The position numbers and the translations under genes were made by a program. Shown piece after piece: positions 36,537 to 45,661 of a DNA stretch of 64,000 bases. The DNA lies in assembly GCF_036898095.1 (NCBI RefSeq), contig NC_090731.1, forward strand, positions 143,101,439 through 143,165,438, given 5' to 3'. Source of the DNA: Palaemon carinicauda. Its lineage: Eukaryota; Arthropoda; Malacostraca; Decapoda; Palaemonidae. How positions within the stretch are numbered: the first letter of the stretch is position 1; every line of letters begins with the position of its first letter. The notes beneath the pieces are model-generated. The model saw only the letters and a list, made by a program, of their open reading frames with translations. It searched no databases and had not been told where the DNA came from.

Positions 36537-39500
36537 TGTCTATCATCCAGTGGAATTGCAGAGGTCTAAGTACTAGCATTGAGCAAATAAAAACTTTAAC
36601 CAGGGACTCAGACACGAAGGTAATTTGCCTACAGGAAACCAAGATAAGTGACAAACCATTTAATCCTGGACTCAATTATCATTTTTGTAGATCCCCTCCT
36701 TTGCAAGCTGCAAGAGCTCAAGGTGGTACAGGTTTTATTATTCACAAATCTGTAAAATTTGAAACAATCCCACTCAATACACCACTACAGGCATGTGCAG
36801 TTAGAACTCATATCGGGAAAAAAATTACTTTATGCTCGCTATATATTGAACCATCCTTAGAACTTTTCCTCTTAGATCATGCTGGTAATCCAAGAAGGCT
36901 TAGACTTTCTGACCTCCAAGACTTGATCAATCAGCTTCCTGCCCCTTTTATTTTAATGGGTGATTTTAATGCAAAGCATACTTTATGGGGTGGAAATGTG
37001 TGCGATAGATGGGGTAATCTTGTTGAAGAATTAATCGACAACAATGATGTAATACTAATGAATGATGGTTCTCCAACTAGGTATGATGTATTCCACAACT
37101 CTACATCAGCCATTGATTTGTCAATCTGTTCCTCATCCATTCGATTGGACTACCTTTGGTCAGTAAATGAACACCTACATGGCAGTGACCATTGGCCAAT
37201 AATGTTAAATTATGTCCATAATCTTCCTTCTCAGTGTCCACCAAAATGGAAGATAGATGAGGCAGACTGGGCAGCTTATGAAAACTGTTCACACACTGAT
37301 AAAGAATATGATGAATTTACATCTCCAGTGCATGCCTATCAACATCTTGAAAATATTATTGATGATAATGCTAGCAAGTTTATACCTAAAACATGTGGTT
37401 TACCTCATCGCTCTGTAGTTCCTTGGTGGAGTAAAGAATGTGCCAACGCAAGAAAAGTGACCCGAACTTGCTTCAGAAGATACTTGAGGACAAACTATTT
37501 AGCAGATAGAATAGCATATCTCAGAGCCTGTGCCAAACAAAAAAGAATTTTTAAAAAAGCAAAGAGAGCATCTTGGAAGAAATATATATCTAATATTAAT
37601 ACCAAAACTCCTTCAAAGGAAATATGGGACAAGATTAGAAAACTTCAAGGTAAATTCGTCCCTAAGCCTCTACCAATATTAAGGGAAAATAATAGATATA
37701 TATCTGACCCCAAAGATGTAGCAGAGGTTCTTGCTAAGCACTTTGCTCATGTATCAAGTGCTGACAACTATTCCCCAGCATTTCAACAAATTAGAGCATC
37801 AACATCTGTTGTTCCTCCTGCTTCTTCAAATACTGAAGCTTTTAACCTGCCTTTTAGTATGGAGGAGATGCAAAATGCTATCTCCAGCTCTTCTTTAACT
37901 GCCCCAGGTGAGGATGGCATCCGGTATGAAATGATATCACATCTTCCAGTGGATACCAAGGAATTTTTATTAGAAACCTTTAATGGTCTATGGGCTTCCC
38001 ATACATCTCCTGATTCCTGGCATACTTCAATTGTAATTCCAGGCCACAAGTCTGGTAAAGACCCAGAACTGCCATCTAGTTATAGGCCCATATCCTTGAC
38101 CAGTTGCATATGCAAACTATTTGAGAGAATGATCAACAACAGACTTGTGTGGTATCTAGAATCAAAAAATCTTTTATCTAACAGACAGTTTGGTTTTAGG
38201 AAGAACCGAAGTACTCTAGACCCTTTGCTGATGTTATCAAGGGAAATTTCAAATGCTTTTTCAAACCAAAACCAGGTGGTGGGTGTCTTTTTTGACCTCG
38301 AAAAGGCATATGACACCACCTGGAGGGGTGGTATTTTAAAGCAATTGGCCTCGTGGGGTATAGGAGGACATATGTTCTCTTTTATTGAAGAATTTTTATC
38401 AAACCGCTCCATTAAAGTGAGAGTAGGGTCAGAACTATCTTCATCCTACATGCAAGAAGAAGGTGTCCCCCAAGGCAGCGTATTGAGTGTGACCTTGTTT
38501 GCTGTTGCAATTAATAGTCTCATTAGTCACATACCTCCTGGCATACAAGGATCACTATTTGTTGATGACTTTGCAATTTATTGTAGTGGATCATCTGCAC
38601 TACAAGCATGCCAAAATCTTCAAATTGCAATAAATGCTGCTTCCGCATGGGCAAATTCTCGCGGATTCATGTTTTCTCCTCAGAAGACCAAAGCCATTCG
38701 CTTTACTCGTACTCGTAAAAGGGAAGAGATCCCCAATCTTTTCTTAAATGATTGTATTTTGCCATATGAGGATAGTGTCAAGTTTCTTGGAGTCATTTTC
38801 GACAAGAAAATGACATTTGGTCCCCATATAAATGACCTATCTATCAGGGTTAAGAAGTCACTGAACATTCTGAAAGTGATATCACAATTTGATTGGGGTG
38901 CTGATAGAACAACTTTGCTTAGAATTTATACATCTTTGTGTCTGAGCAAGTTAGACTATGCATGCCAAATATATGGGTCAGCTACAAAGACTTTACTTGG
39001 AAAACTTGATATTGTTCACAATGCTGGGCTTCGCATCTGCACAGGTGCTTACAGAACATCTCCCATTGACAGTCTCTATGTTGATTCTGGCATACCTCCT
39101 CTTTCCATTCGCAGAGAGGAGTTGAGTTTGAGGTTTTTAGCTAGGTCCCTTGCTGTGAGAAACAATCCTAACTGTAAATATGTTAAGGCGCCTTTAGATC
39201 GGGCTCCTAACAGATCTAGAGTGCCTAAGCCTTTGGAAGTACAGCTGAAAAATGATGCTAGAGAAGTAGGCTTGTTAACAGCACAGATAGCAGAGGTAGG
39301 ATATCCCAAGTCTCCTCCTTGGTGTAATCCACCTGTTAAAGTATGTTTTACAGCAGGAGGGAAAAATACCTTACCTAGTAGGGTAATGAAAAGTGAGTTT
39401 TTAAATCATGCTGCTCAACATCATGGGAAACATGTTTTTACAGATGGCTCCAAATCGGCTGCAGGAGTTGGAAGTGCAGCTGTGGTGGGGGATATTGTTA

Positions 39501-40258
39501 TTAGAAGGAAACTCCCCTACTCTTGTTCAATTTTTACTGCTGAGCTGTACGCAATAATTCTCGCAGTCCAACATATTTTTAAAAATGGCAACCAAAATAG
39601 TTTTTATACAATTTTTACGGATTCCAATAGTGTTTTACTCTCATTAAAACAAATTATGCCAGGCCATCATCTAGTACAAGAGGTGCAGGACTGGTTAGTA
39701 CTTCTGCAATCTAGGAAGAGTATCAGTGTTCACTTCTGTTGGGTCCCTGCCCATGTTGGGGTGGATGGGAATGAACAAGTAGATAAGGCAGCAAAGGAAG
39801 CTTCAGGGCTAAGAAATCCATCCCCCTTGAGTATTCCTTACAAAGATCTTAAAAGTGAGATTCATCTTTACTGTAAAAATAAGTGGCAAGCTCGATGGTC
39901 TGAACTGACCACCAATACAAAATTGAAACAAATCCACCCATTGGTGGATAAATGGTCATCTTGTAATTCTACAAGTAGAAGGGATACCATTATTTTAACT
40001 AGGCTGCGTATTGGCCATACACATGCAACGCACAATTATTTAATGAAGAGTGGGGAAGGGAGACAGGCCCCTCTTTGTAATACCTGTCAAGTGACAATGG
40101 ATGTTAGACATATTTTAGTCGATTGTCCTGTTTTTAATCTCCAGAGGAGGACACATTTACTCCAGGACAAACCGTTAAGAGATATACTGGGGGAAAACTG
40201 TAATACCCTGAACTTGAGAAAATTTATACAAAGTATTGGGTTATATTACGAGCTATAA
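36536..40258 (+). CDS. LINE2 ORF2: endonuclease, reverse transcriptase, RNase H
   Basis: 1240 codons, intact, with every catalytic motif seen in LINE1: GDFNAKHTLWG and SDHWPIM (endonuclease), FFDLEKAYDT and FVDD (RT), FTDGSK, TAELYAI, FTDSNS (RNase H), and the terminal CCHC-like cluster. About 10 residues differ from LINE1 (for example ETKISD, EIPNLF, KLPYSC, GLRNPS). Nothing visible would stop it from working, so with LINE1 it is a candidate active source copy. Confidence 0.96.
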   Translation: MSIIQWNCRGLSTSIEQIKTLTRDSDTKVICLQETKISDKPFNPGLNYHFCRSPPLQAARAQGGTGFIIHKSVKFETIPLNTPLQACAVRTHIGKKITLCSLYIEPSLELFLLDHAGNPRRLRLSDLQDLINQLPAPFILMGDFNAKHTLWGGNVCDRWGNLVEELIDNNDVILMNDGSPTRYDVFHNSTSAIDLSICSSSIRLDYLWSVNEHLHGSDHWPIMLNYVHNLPSQCPPKWKIDEADWAAYENCSHTDKEYDEFTSPVHAYQHLENIIDDNASKFIPKTCGLPHRSVVPWWSKECANARKVTRTCFRRYLRTNYLADRIAYLRACAKQKRIFKKAKRASWKKYISNINTKTPSKEIWDKIRKLQGKFVPKPLPILRENNRYISDPKDVAEVLAKHFAHVSSADNYSPAFQQIRASTSVVPPASSNTEAFNLPFSMEEMQNAISSSSLTAPGEDGIRYEMISHLPVDTKEFLLETFNGLWASHTSPDSWHTSIVIPGHKSGKDPELPSSYRPISLTSCICKLFERMINNRLVWYLESKNLLSNRQFGFRKNRSTLDPLLMLSREISNAFSNQNQVVGVFFDLEKAYDTTWRGGILKQLASWGIGGHMFSFIEEFLSNRSIKVRVGSELSSSYMQEEGVPQGSVLSVTLFAVAINSLISHIPPGIQGSLFVDDFAIYCSGSSALQACQNLQIAINAASAWANSRGFMFSPQKTKAIRFTRTRKREEIPNLFLNDCILPYEDSVKFLGVIFDKKMTFGPHINDLSIRVKKSLNILKVISQFDWGADRTTLLRIYTSLCLSKLDYACQIYGSATKTLLGKLDIVHNAGLRICTGAYRTSPIDSLYVDSGIPPLSIRREELSLRFLARSLAVRNNPNCKYVKAPLDRAPNRSRVPKPLEVQLKNDAREVGLLTAQIAEVGYPKSPPWCNPPVKVCFTAGGKNTLPSRVMKSEFLNHAAQHHGKHVFTDGSKSAAGVGSAAVVGDIVIRRKLPYSCSIFTAELYAIILAVQHIFKNGNQNSFYTIFTDSNSVLLSLKQIMPGHHLVQEVQDWLVLLQSRKSISVHFCWVPAHVGVDGNEQVDKAAKEASGLRNPSPLSIPYKDLKSEIHLYCKNKWQARWSELTTNTKLKQIHPLVDKWSSCNSTSRRDTIILTRLRIGHTHATHNYLMKSGEGRQAPLCNTCQVTMDVRHILVDCPVFNLQRRTHLLQDKPLRDILGENCNTLNLRKFIQSIGLYYEL

Positions 40259-40496
40259 TTGATTTTATTAATTTATTTATTTATTTTACCCTTTTAATCC
40301 ATATTTATTTCACATCTAGATTTTATTGTATGAAAGTGTTACGATTTGTATTAAAGGTTAAAATGATACTAAATGGTGTGAGTGTACAGATATGATTGAA
40401 TGATTTTCGTTATATAGCGCTGAATGGCCTTTGATGCCCCAGTGCTTGGCTTAATGCCTAAATCCCCATATTCAATTCAATTCACCTCCAGTGCAA

Positions 40497-40825
40497 TATC
40501 TTTTATATGAGTGTCACCATGGTGACACTAGGACTGTTCAAATTTTCAGGTGAAGAATTATACAGATAACACTTGTGCCGTGTGTACATTGTACAGTGTT
40601 GGTAGTATCCAACATTTACTGAAATTATATTGATAAATTTTCCAAATTTTTCAATTTTTATAGTGGCATTAACCTTTTCTTCCCTTTCAGGTAGAAAACT
40701 TTATCTGTAATTATTATATGTACAATTCTATTCTATTCTAAAAGTGTAATTGCGTTTTATTTCGCCCTACAAATAGCACAATAAAGATAGCCAGAGTTCT
40801 TTACTTAGTTTCCTAAGTAAACTCT
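40497..40825 (+). other. DIRS copy E 3' UTR, second piece
   Basis: AT-rich, no gene. Contains a perfect 18-bp palindrome GTGTCACCATGGTGACAC (40511-40528) and an acceptor-like TTTTCTTCCCTTTCAG (about 40675-40690). Interrupted by copy D at 40826. Confidence 0.6.
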
Positions 40826-41004
40826 ATTTTTCAATATTAATCTTACCCGATGATCATGTAGCTGTCAACTCTGTTGCCCGACAGAAAAATCTAAGGTCGG
40901 GATACGCCAGCGATCGCTATACAGGTGGGGGTGTACACAACAGCGCCATCTGTCGAGTAGGTACTCAGGTACTTCTTGTCAACAAGAACTCAATTTTTCC
41001 TCTG
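40826..41004 (+). repeat. Left inverted terminal repeat of DIRS copy D
   Basis: About 165-180 bp, reverse complement of 47097-47280. Begins ATTTTTCAATATTAATCTTA, then CCCGATGATCATGTAGCTG, and ends near CTCAATTTTTCC. The outermost 20 bp differ from the right repeat. Confidence 0.93.
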
Positions 41005-41214
41005 TCGTGCCACCGGCAAGACCTACTTGGATACACTGTTGTTTCTGGAGTTGTTTTTCACGATTTTGGTGATGTATTCGCTCTAGATTTTAGCTTTCGC
41101 TATTCAGGAACCTTTATCATTAGCTTATCAAGCTTTTTGATCAGATTTGGATTAATTGTTAATGAACTTTGCTAGATTTTGGATTTCCCCCCTTGGCTAA
41201 TTCTAGAATTCAAG

Positions 41215-43602
41215 ATGTCTGACCATTCTCAAGTCCCTAAGTACAGGCAGTGTAGCGTTAGGGCTTGTTCTAGGCGTCTTCCGAAGGCCTCCATAGATCC
41301 TCACACCGTTTGTTCCAATTGTAGGGGTAAATCCTGTCAATTGGAAGATCGATGTGAGGAATGCGCTGGGCTTTCGGAATTCGATTTTAACGAATTCCTA
41401 AAGAATGCACGTAGGCTAGAGAAGGATAGGATCAGGAGGAGTTCTTCTCGCTCTTTTGATTTTTCCTCTCCCCATGCCCCTCAACCTACTCCTTCCCCTG
41501 TAGTGGTGACTCCCGACCCTGCTACTAGTGCTCAACCCTCCATGGCGGACATGATGCGGGCCATTCAGGCTCTTGGTGACAGAGTGGAGTCATTAGCTAA
41601 TGACCGGAATCAACTTTTGGCCGATGTCAAAGAGTTGAAAGCGAAAAGTGCAGTGGGAAGTGTAGTGAGTGCAAGTGAAGTGCAAAGTGTCAGTGTCAGT
41701 GTTGCGCATGAGGGTACATCTGTTCGTGCCAGTCGTCCTCCCAGTCCGGGACCTCTTGCAAGCTCCCAAGCCCAGGGGAGAAGCAATGTCGAAGGACCAA
41801 AGGGTTCGACAGGCCTTGATCAGCGTACGGATGTACCCTCAGTGGTTGCGGACGTATCTGTCAGAGATCGTCCCATCCACAAACAGACGAGTGAGCCCAC
41901 TCATTCCTCGTCTGTGGAAGAAGTTTCGAGGAAGAAACGTTGGACCAAGGTCTCACGACCTCTCAAGCGTAAGGTCCCTTCCGAGCGAGTCCAACGGCCC
42001 AGGTGTAGCCACTGGGTCAGTTCGGACTCGCCGCAGTCTTCCGAAGACTGCACACCTCCCAAGAGAGGTAGAGTGGTTCCGCAGCAGGCAACTACTGCGT
42101 CTGTTGCCGCACCAACCACGGTAGACCCTAAGTGGTCCATGCTGCAGACTATGCAGTCTCAGCTTGCTTCCTTCATGCAGGAGTATCGTGCTGAGAAGGT
42201 TGACACTGCACCTGTTAACCTACAACCTGCCACGGTTGTGCGCTCAGCAGATACTGCGGCTGCCTGCTCCCACACTCCACCTGTGAGAGCTCCACCACCG
42301 ATGCGCAGTCGACCCTGCCAGACGCATGTTCATGCTGCACCCTCCGTTAACATGCGTGAGCTACCGCATCAGCAGTGGGAAGGTGCTGTCAAGCTGCCGT
42401 GTTTTGACGCAATGCGGCATGCTCCGCAACCCACGGCAGTCCCTCCCACGCACCAGCACTCCGCTTTTGTTGTTGCCAGCTCGCAGACTGACCAGCAGCG
42501 GCATGATGTTGGATCCGCAGCAGCTACGCATGCACCCGTGCTGCCGGATTCAGCCGTTCAGCTTTCTGCTCCACATTTGCCACTTCCTCCTCAGCTTTCG
42601 GATGATGGAGTATCTGATGACGACGAAGCTGCACATTTGGACGATCCGCACTCCGACTTAGAAGAACCCAAGTCTACGCCTCCCTCCTTAGACTTTAGGA
42701 AAGTCCTTGCCCTGTTCAGGGAGTTGTATCCGGAACAGTTTGTGTCTGCAACCCCGCGCTCTCCTCCCTCCGAGTTTGCTTTAGGCATGCAGTCAGCAGC
42801 TCCTGCCTTCACCAAACTCGTACTCGCACGCTCATCCAAGAGAGCTTTGAGGGTCATGGGAGAGTGGTTGCAGTCCAAGAAGCAGCTGGGAAAGACTGCT
42901 TTCATCTTTCCGCTTACCAAGCTTGCTTCCAAATCTAGCGTCTGGTATGCCACGGGAGAGGAACCCGGCTTGGGAGTTCCTGCCTCTGCCCTGGGCGACT
43001 TCTCAAGTCTGGTTGACTCTCCCCGCAGGCTGGCTATGAGACGATCTAAGATTTGCTGGTCCTTTTCTGACATGGATCATCTGTTGAAGGGAGTTTTTCG
43101 TGCTTTTGAGATCTTCAACTTCCTCAATTGGTGTTTGGGAGCTTTAAGCAGAAAGACTTCCCCTTCGGATAAGGACTCTGCCATGCTTATCATGTCTAGC
43201 ATGGACAAAGCCATTCGGAATGGGTCTGGTGAGCTTGCGGCTTCGTACGTGTCGGGAGTGCTTAAGAAGAGAGACCATCTTTGCTCCTTCTTGTCTGCTG
43301 GGATCACTCCATGCCAGAAGTCGGAGTTGTTGTTTGCTCCGCTTTCCAAGTGTGTCTTTCCGGAAGAGCTGATCAAGGGGATGGCTGCCTCGTTGATCCA
43401 GAAGGATACCCATGACCTGGTGGCGTCCTCCGCACGTAAGGCCAAAGCTTTACCTTCCGTGCCTAGACCTAGGATGGACACACCAGCGTCTAGGTTCATC
43501 CCGCCCTTTCGTGGCAGAACCTCCAGCAGAGGAGGTACCCGTGCCGACAGTCATCGTGGCAAATCGAAGAAGGGTTCCAAGTCCTCAAAAGGCAGAATCT
43601 GA
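41215..43602 (+). CDS. DIRS copy D gag-like protein
   Basis: 795 codons from the ATG at 41215; the frame is open 36 bp further upstream without an ATG. N-terminal Cys/His cluster (CSVRAC, then HTVCSNC, CQLEDRC, EEC), probably zinc-binding. A middle region of several hundred residues rich in Ser/Pro/Thr/His looks disordered. The conserved C-terminal half (about residues 490-750) matches copy B: KLASKSSVWYATGEEPGLG, FSSLVDSPRR, FEIFNFLNW. The tail is basic (FRGRTSSRGG). The likely role is binding and packaging of DIRS RNA. The stop TGA (43600-43602) lies inside the RT ORF, which overlaps by 191 bp in the +1 frame. Confidence 0.88.
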   Translation: MSDHSQVPKYRQCSVRACSRRLPKASIDPHTVCSNCRGKSCQLEDRCEECAGLSEFDFNEFLKNARRLEKDRIRRSSSRSFDFSSPHAPQPTPSPVVVTPDPATSAQPSMADMMRAIQALGDRVESLANDRNQLLADVKELKAKSAVGSVVSASEVQSVSVSVAHEGTSVRASRPPSPGPLASSQAQGRSNVEGPKGSTGLDQRTDVPSVVADVSVRDRPIHKQTSEPTHSSSVEEVSRKKRWTKVSRPLKRKVPSERVQRPRCSHWVSSDSPQSSEDCTPPKRGRVVPQQATTASVAAPTTVDPKWSMLQTMQSQLASFMQEYRAEKVDTAPVNLQPATVVRSADTAAACSHTPPVRAPPPMRSRPCQTHVHAAPSVNMRELPHQQWEGAVKLPCFDAMRHAPQPTAVPPTHQHSAFVVASSQTDQQRHDVGSAAATHAPVLPDSAVQLSAPHLPLPPQLSDDGVSDDDEAAHLDDPHSDLEEPKSTPPSLDFRKVLALFRELYPEQFVSATPRSPPSEFALGMQSAAPAFTKLVLARSSKRALRVMGEWLQSKKQLGKTAFIFPLTKLASKSSVWYATGEEPGLGVPASALGDFSSLVDSPRRLAMRRSKICWSFSDMDHLLKGVFRAFEIFNFLNWCLGALSRKTSPSDKDSAMLIMSSMDKAIRNGSGELAASYVSGVLKKRDHLCSFLSAGITPCQKSELLFAPLSKCVFPEELIKGMAASLIQKDTHDLVASSARKAKALPSVPRPRMDTPASRFIPPFRGRTSSRGGTRADSHRGKSKKGSKSSKGRI

Positions 43603-45661
43603 CTGCCTTCCTCTCCAGACAGCAGTGGGAGCCAGGCTCAAGAACTTCTGGCAGGCTTGGGAGAACAGAGGTGCAGACGCTCAGTCTGTGAAGTTGCTAA
43701 GGGAGGGGTACAGGATTCCGTTCTGCCGCAGTCCCCCTCTAGCAACTTCTCCCATCAACCTCTCTCCCAACTACAAGGAGAAGGACAAGAGGCTAGCGTT
43801 GCAACAAGAGGTGTCGCTCTTGCTACAAAAGGGAGCGGTAGTCATAGTCCGGGACCATCAATCCCCGGGCTTCTACAACCGTCTCTTCCTGGTAGCGAAG
43901 AAGACAGGAGGTTGGAGACCGGTGCTGGACGTCAGTGCTCTCAATGCTTTTGTCACCAAGCAGACGTTCACAATGGAGACGACGAAGTCGGTCCTAGCAG
44001 CGGTCAGGAAGGAAGACTGGATGGTCTCGTTGGACCTAAAAGACGCGTACTTTCATGTCCCCGTCCATCCAGACTCCCAACCTTTCCTAAGGTTCGTCTT
44101 TGGAAAGGTCGTGTACCAGTTCCAAGCCCTGTGCTTTGGCCTAAGCACGGCACCTCTTGTGTTTACCAAACTGATGAGGAATATTGCCAAATTCCTTCAC
44201 TTGGCAGACATCAGAGCCTCCCTCTATTTGGACGACTGGCTTTTAAGAGCTTCGTCAAGTCGTCGCTGTCTGGAGAATCTCAGATGGACTATGGATCTGA
44301 CCAAGGAATTGGGTCTCCTGGTCAATATAGAGAAGTCCCAACTCGTCCCATCCCAAACCATTGTCTATCTAGGTATGGAGATTCAGAGTCGAGCTTTTCG
44401 GGCTTTTCCGTCGGCCCCCAGGATCAGTCAGGCCCAAGAATGCATCCAGAGCATGCTGAGAAGGAACCGATGTTCAGTCAGGCAGTGGATGAGTCTAACA
44501 GGGACACTTTCATCGCTGGCCCAGTTCATCGAGTTAGGGAGACTCCACCTCCGCCCCCTTCAGTATCGTCTAGCTGCTCACTGGAGAAAGGACATGACGC
44601 TAGAAGCGGTCTCAGTGCCTATATCCGAAGAGATGAGGTCTACACTGACGTGGTGGAAGAACAGCATTCTTCTCAAGGAAGGTCTACCATTGGCTGTTCA
44701 GACCCCCGACCACCGTCTCTTCTCGGACACATCGGACACGGGCTGGGGTGCGACACTGGACGGACAGGAATGCTCGGGCACGTGGAATCAGGAACAAAGA
44801 ACACTTCATATCAACTGCAAGGAGCTATTGGCAGTTCATCTGGCCTTGATAAACTTCAAGTCCCTCCATCTAAGCAAGGTGGTGGAGGTGAACTCCGACA
44901 ACACCACAGCCTTGGCGTACATCTCCAAGCAAGGAGGGACTCATTCGAGGAAGTTGTTCGAGATCGCAAGGGACCTCCTCACTTGGTCAAAAGATCGAAA
45001 GATTTCGCTGGTAACGAGGTTCATTCAGGGCGACATGAATGTCATGGCAGATTGCCTCAGCCGGAAGGGTCAGGTCATCCCCACAGAGTGGACCCTTCAC
45101 AAGAATGTTTGCAGCAGACTATGGGCCCTGTGGGGTCAGCCCACCATAGATCTATTCGCTACCTCGATGACCAAGAGGCTCCCGATTTATTGTTCACCGA
45201 TTCCAGACCCAGCAGCAGTTCACGTGGATGCCTTTCTTCTGGATTGGTCCCATCTAGACCTGTATGCGTTCCCTCCGTTCAAGATTGTCAACAAGGTACT
45301 ACAGAAGTTCGCCTCTCACGAAGGGACACGGTTGACGTTGGTTGCTCCCCTCTGGCCCGCGAGAGAATGGTTCACCGAGGTACTGCAATGGCTAGTAGAC
45401 GTTCCCAGGACTCTTCCTCTAAGAGTGGACCTTCTGCGTCAGCCGCACGTAAAGAAGGTACACCCAAGCCTCCACGCTCTTCGTCTGACTGCCTTCAGAC
45501 TATCGAAAGACTCTCAAGAGCTAGAGGCTTTTCGAAGGAGGCAGCCAGAGCGATTGCCAGAGCAAGGAGGACATCCACTCTCAAGGTCTACCAGTCAAAA
45601 TGGGAAGTCTTCCGAAGCTGGTGCAAGGCGAATGCAGTTTCCTCAACCAGTACCTCTGTAA
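43412..45661 (+). CDS. DIRS copy D reverse transcriptase-RNase H-methyltransferase-like protein
   Basis: 749 codons; the ATG at 43412 overlaps the end of gag in the +1 frame and the true start is uncertain. RT: FYNRLFLVAKKTGGWRPVLD, SLDLKDAYFHVP at about residue 205, LCFGLSTAPLVFTKLM, catalytic YLDDW at about 272-276. RNase H: LFSDTSDTGWGA at about 436, NCKELLAV, NSDNTTALAY, VMADCLSR at about 546. Methyltransferase-like domain as in other DIRS elements: IDLFATSMTKR at about 579, DAFLLDW, YAFPPFK at about 619, LVAPLWPAREWF at about 645. No stop or frameshift. The last 270 bp overlap the recombinase gene. Confidence 0.92.
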   Translation: MTWWRPPHVRPKLYLPCLDLGWTHQRLGSSRPFVAEPPAEEVPVPTVIVANRRRVPSPQKAESDCLPLQTAVGARLKNFWQAWENRGADAQSVKLLREGYRIPFCRSPPLATSPINLSPNYKEKDKRLALQQEVSLLLQKGAVVIVRDHQSPGFYNRLFLVAKKTGGWRPVLDVSALNAFVTKQTFTMETTKSVLAAVRKEDWMVSLDLKDAYFHVPVHPDSQPFLRFVFGKVVYQFQALCFGLSTAPLVFTKLMRNIAKFLHLADIRASLYLDDWLLRASSSRRCLENLRWTMDLTKELGLLVNIEKSQLVPSQTIVYLGMEIQSRAFRAFPSAPRISQAQECIQSMLRRNRCSVRQWMSLTGTLSSLAQFIELGRLHLRPLQYRLAAHWRKDMTLEAVSVPISEEMRSTLTWWKNSILLKEGLPLAVQTPDHRLFSDTSDTGWGATLDGQECSGTWNQEQRTLHINCKELLAVHLALINFKSLHLSKVVEVNSDNTTALAYISKQGGTHSRKLFEIARDLLTWSKDRKISLVTRFIQGDMNVMADCLSRKGQVIPTEWTLHKNVCSRLWALWGQPTIDLFATSMTKRLPIYCSPIPDPAAVHVDAFLLDWSHLDLYAFPPFKIVNKVLQKFASHEGTRLTLVAPLWPAREWFTEVLQWLVDVPRTLPLRVDLLRQPHVKKVHPSLHALRLTAFRLSKDSQELEAFRRRQPERLPEQGGHPLSRSTSQNGKSSEAGARRMQFPQPVPL

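Larger units (their letters stand above)
33901..40482 (+). mobile_element. LINE2: second full-length copy of the LINE1 family
   Basis: 6.58 kb, same structure as LINE1, starting with CCCTCTTAACG and ending CATATTCAATTCAATT. A 14-bp target duplication (33887-33900, 40483-40496) ends exactly at the first C, fixing the 5' terminus. Both ORFs open. Inserted in the 3' UTR of DIRS copy E. Confidence 0.95.

Noticed and set aside
43657..45387. Long ORF under the D RT gene as an independent gene
   Set aside because: Its translation shows no domain; only the part after 45388 has recombinase motifs. Kept as a finding about the open frame.
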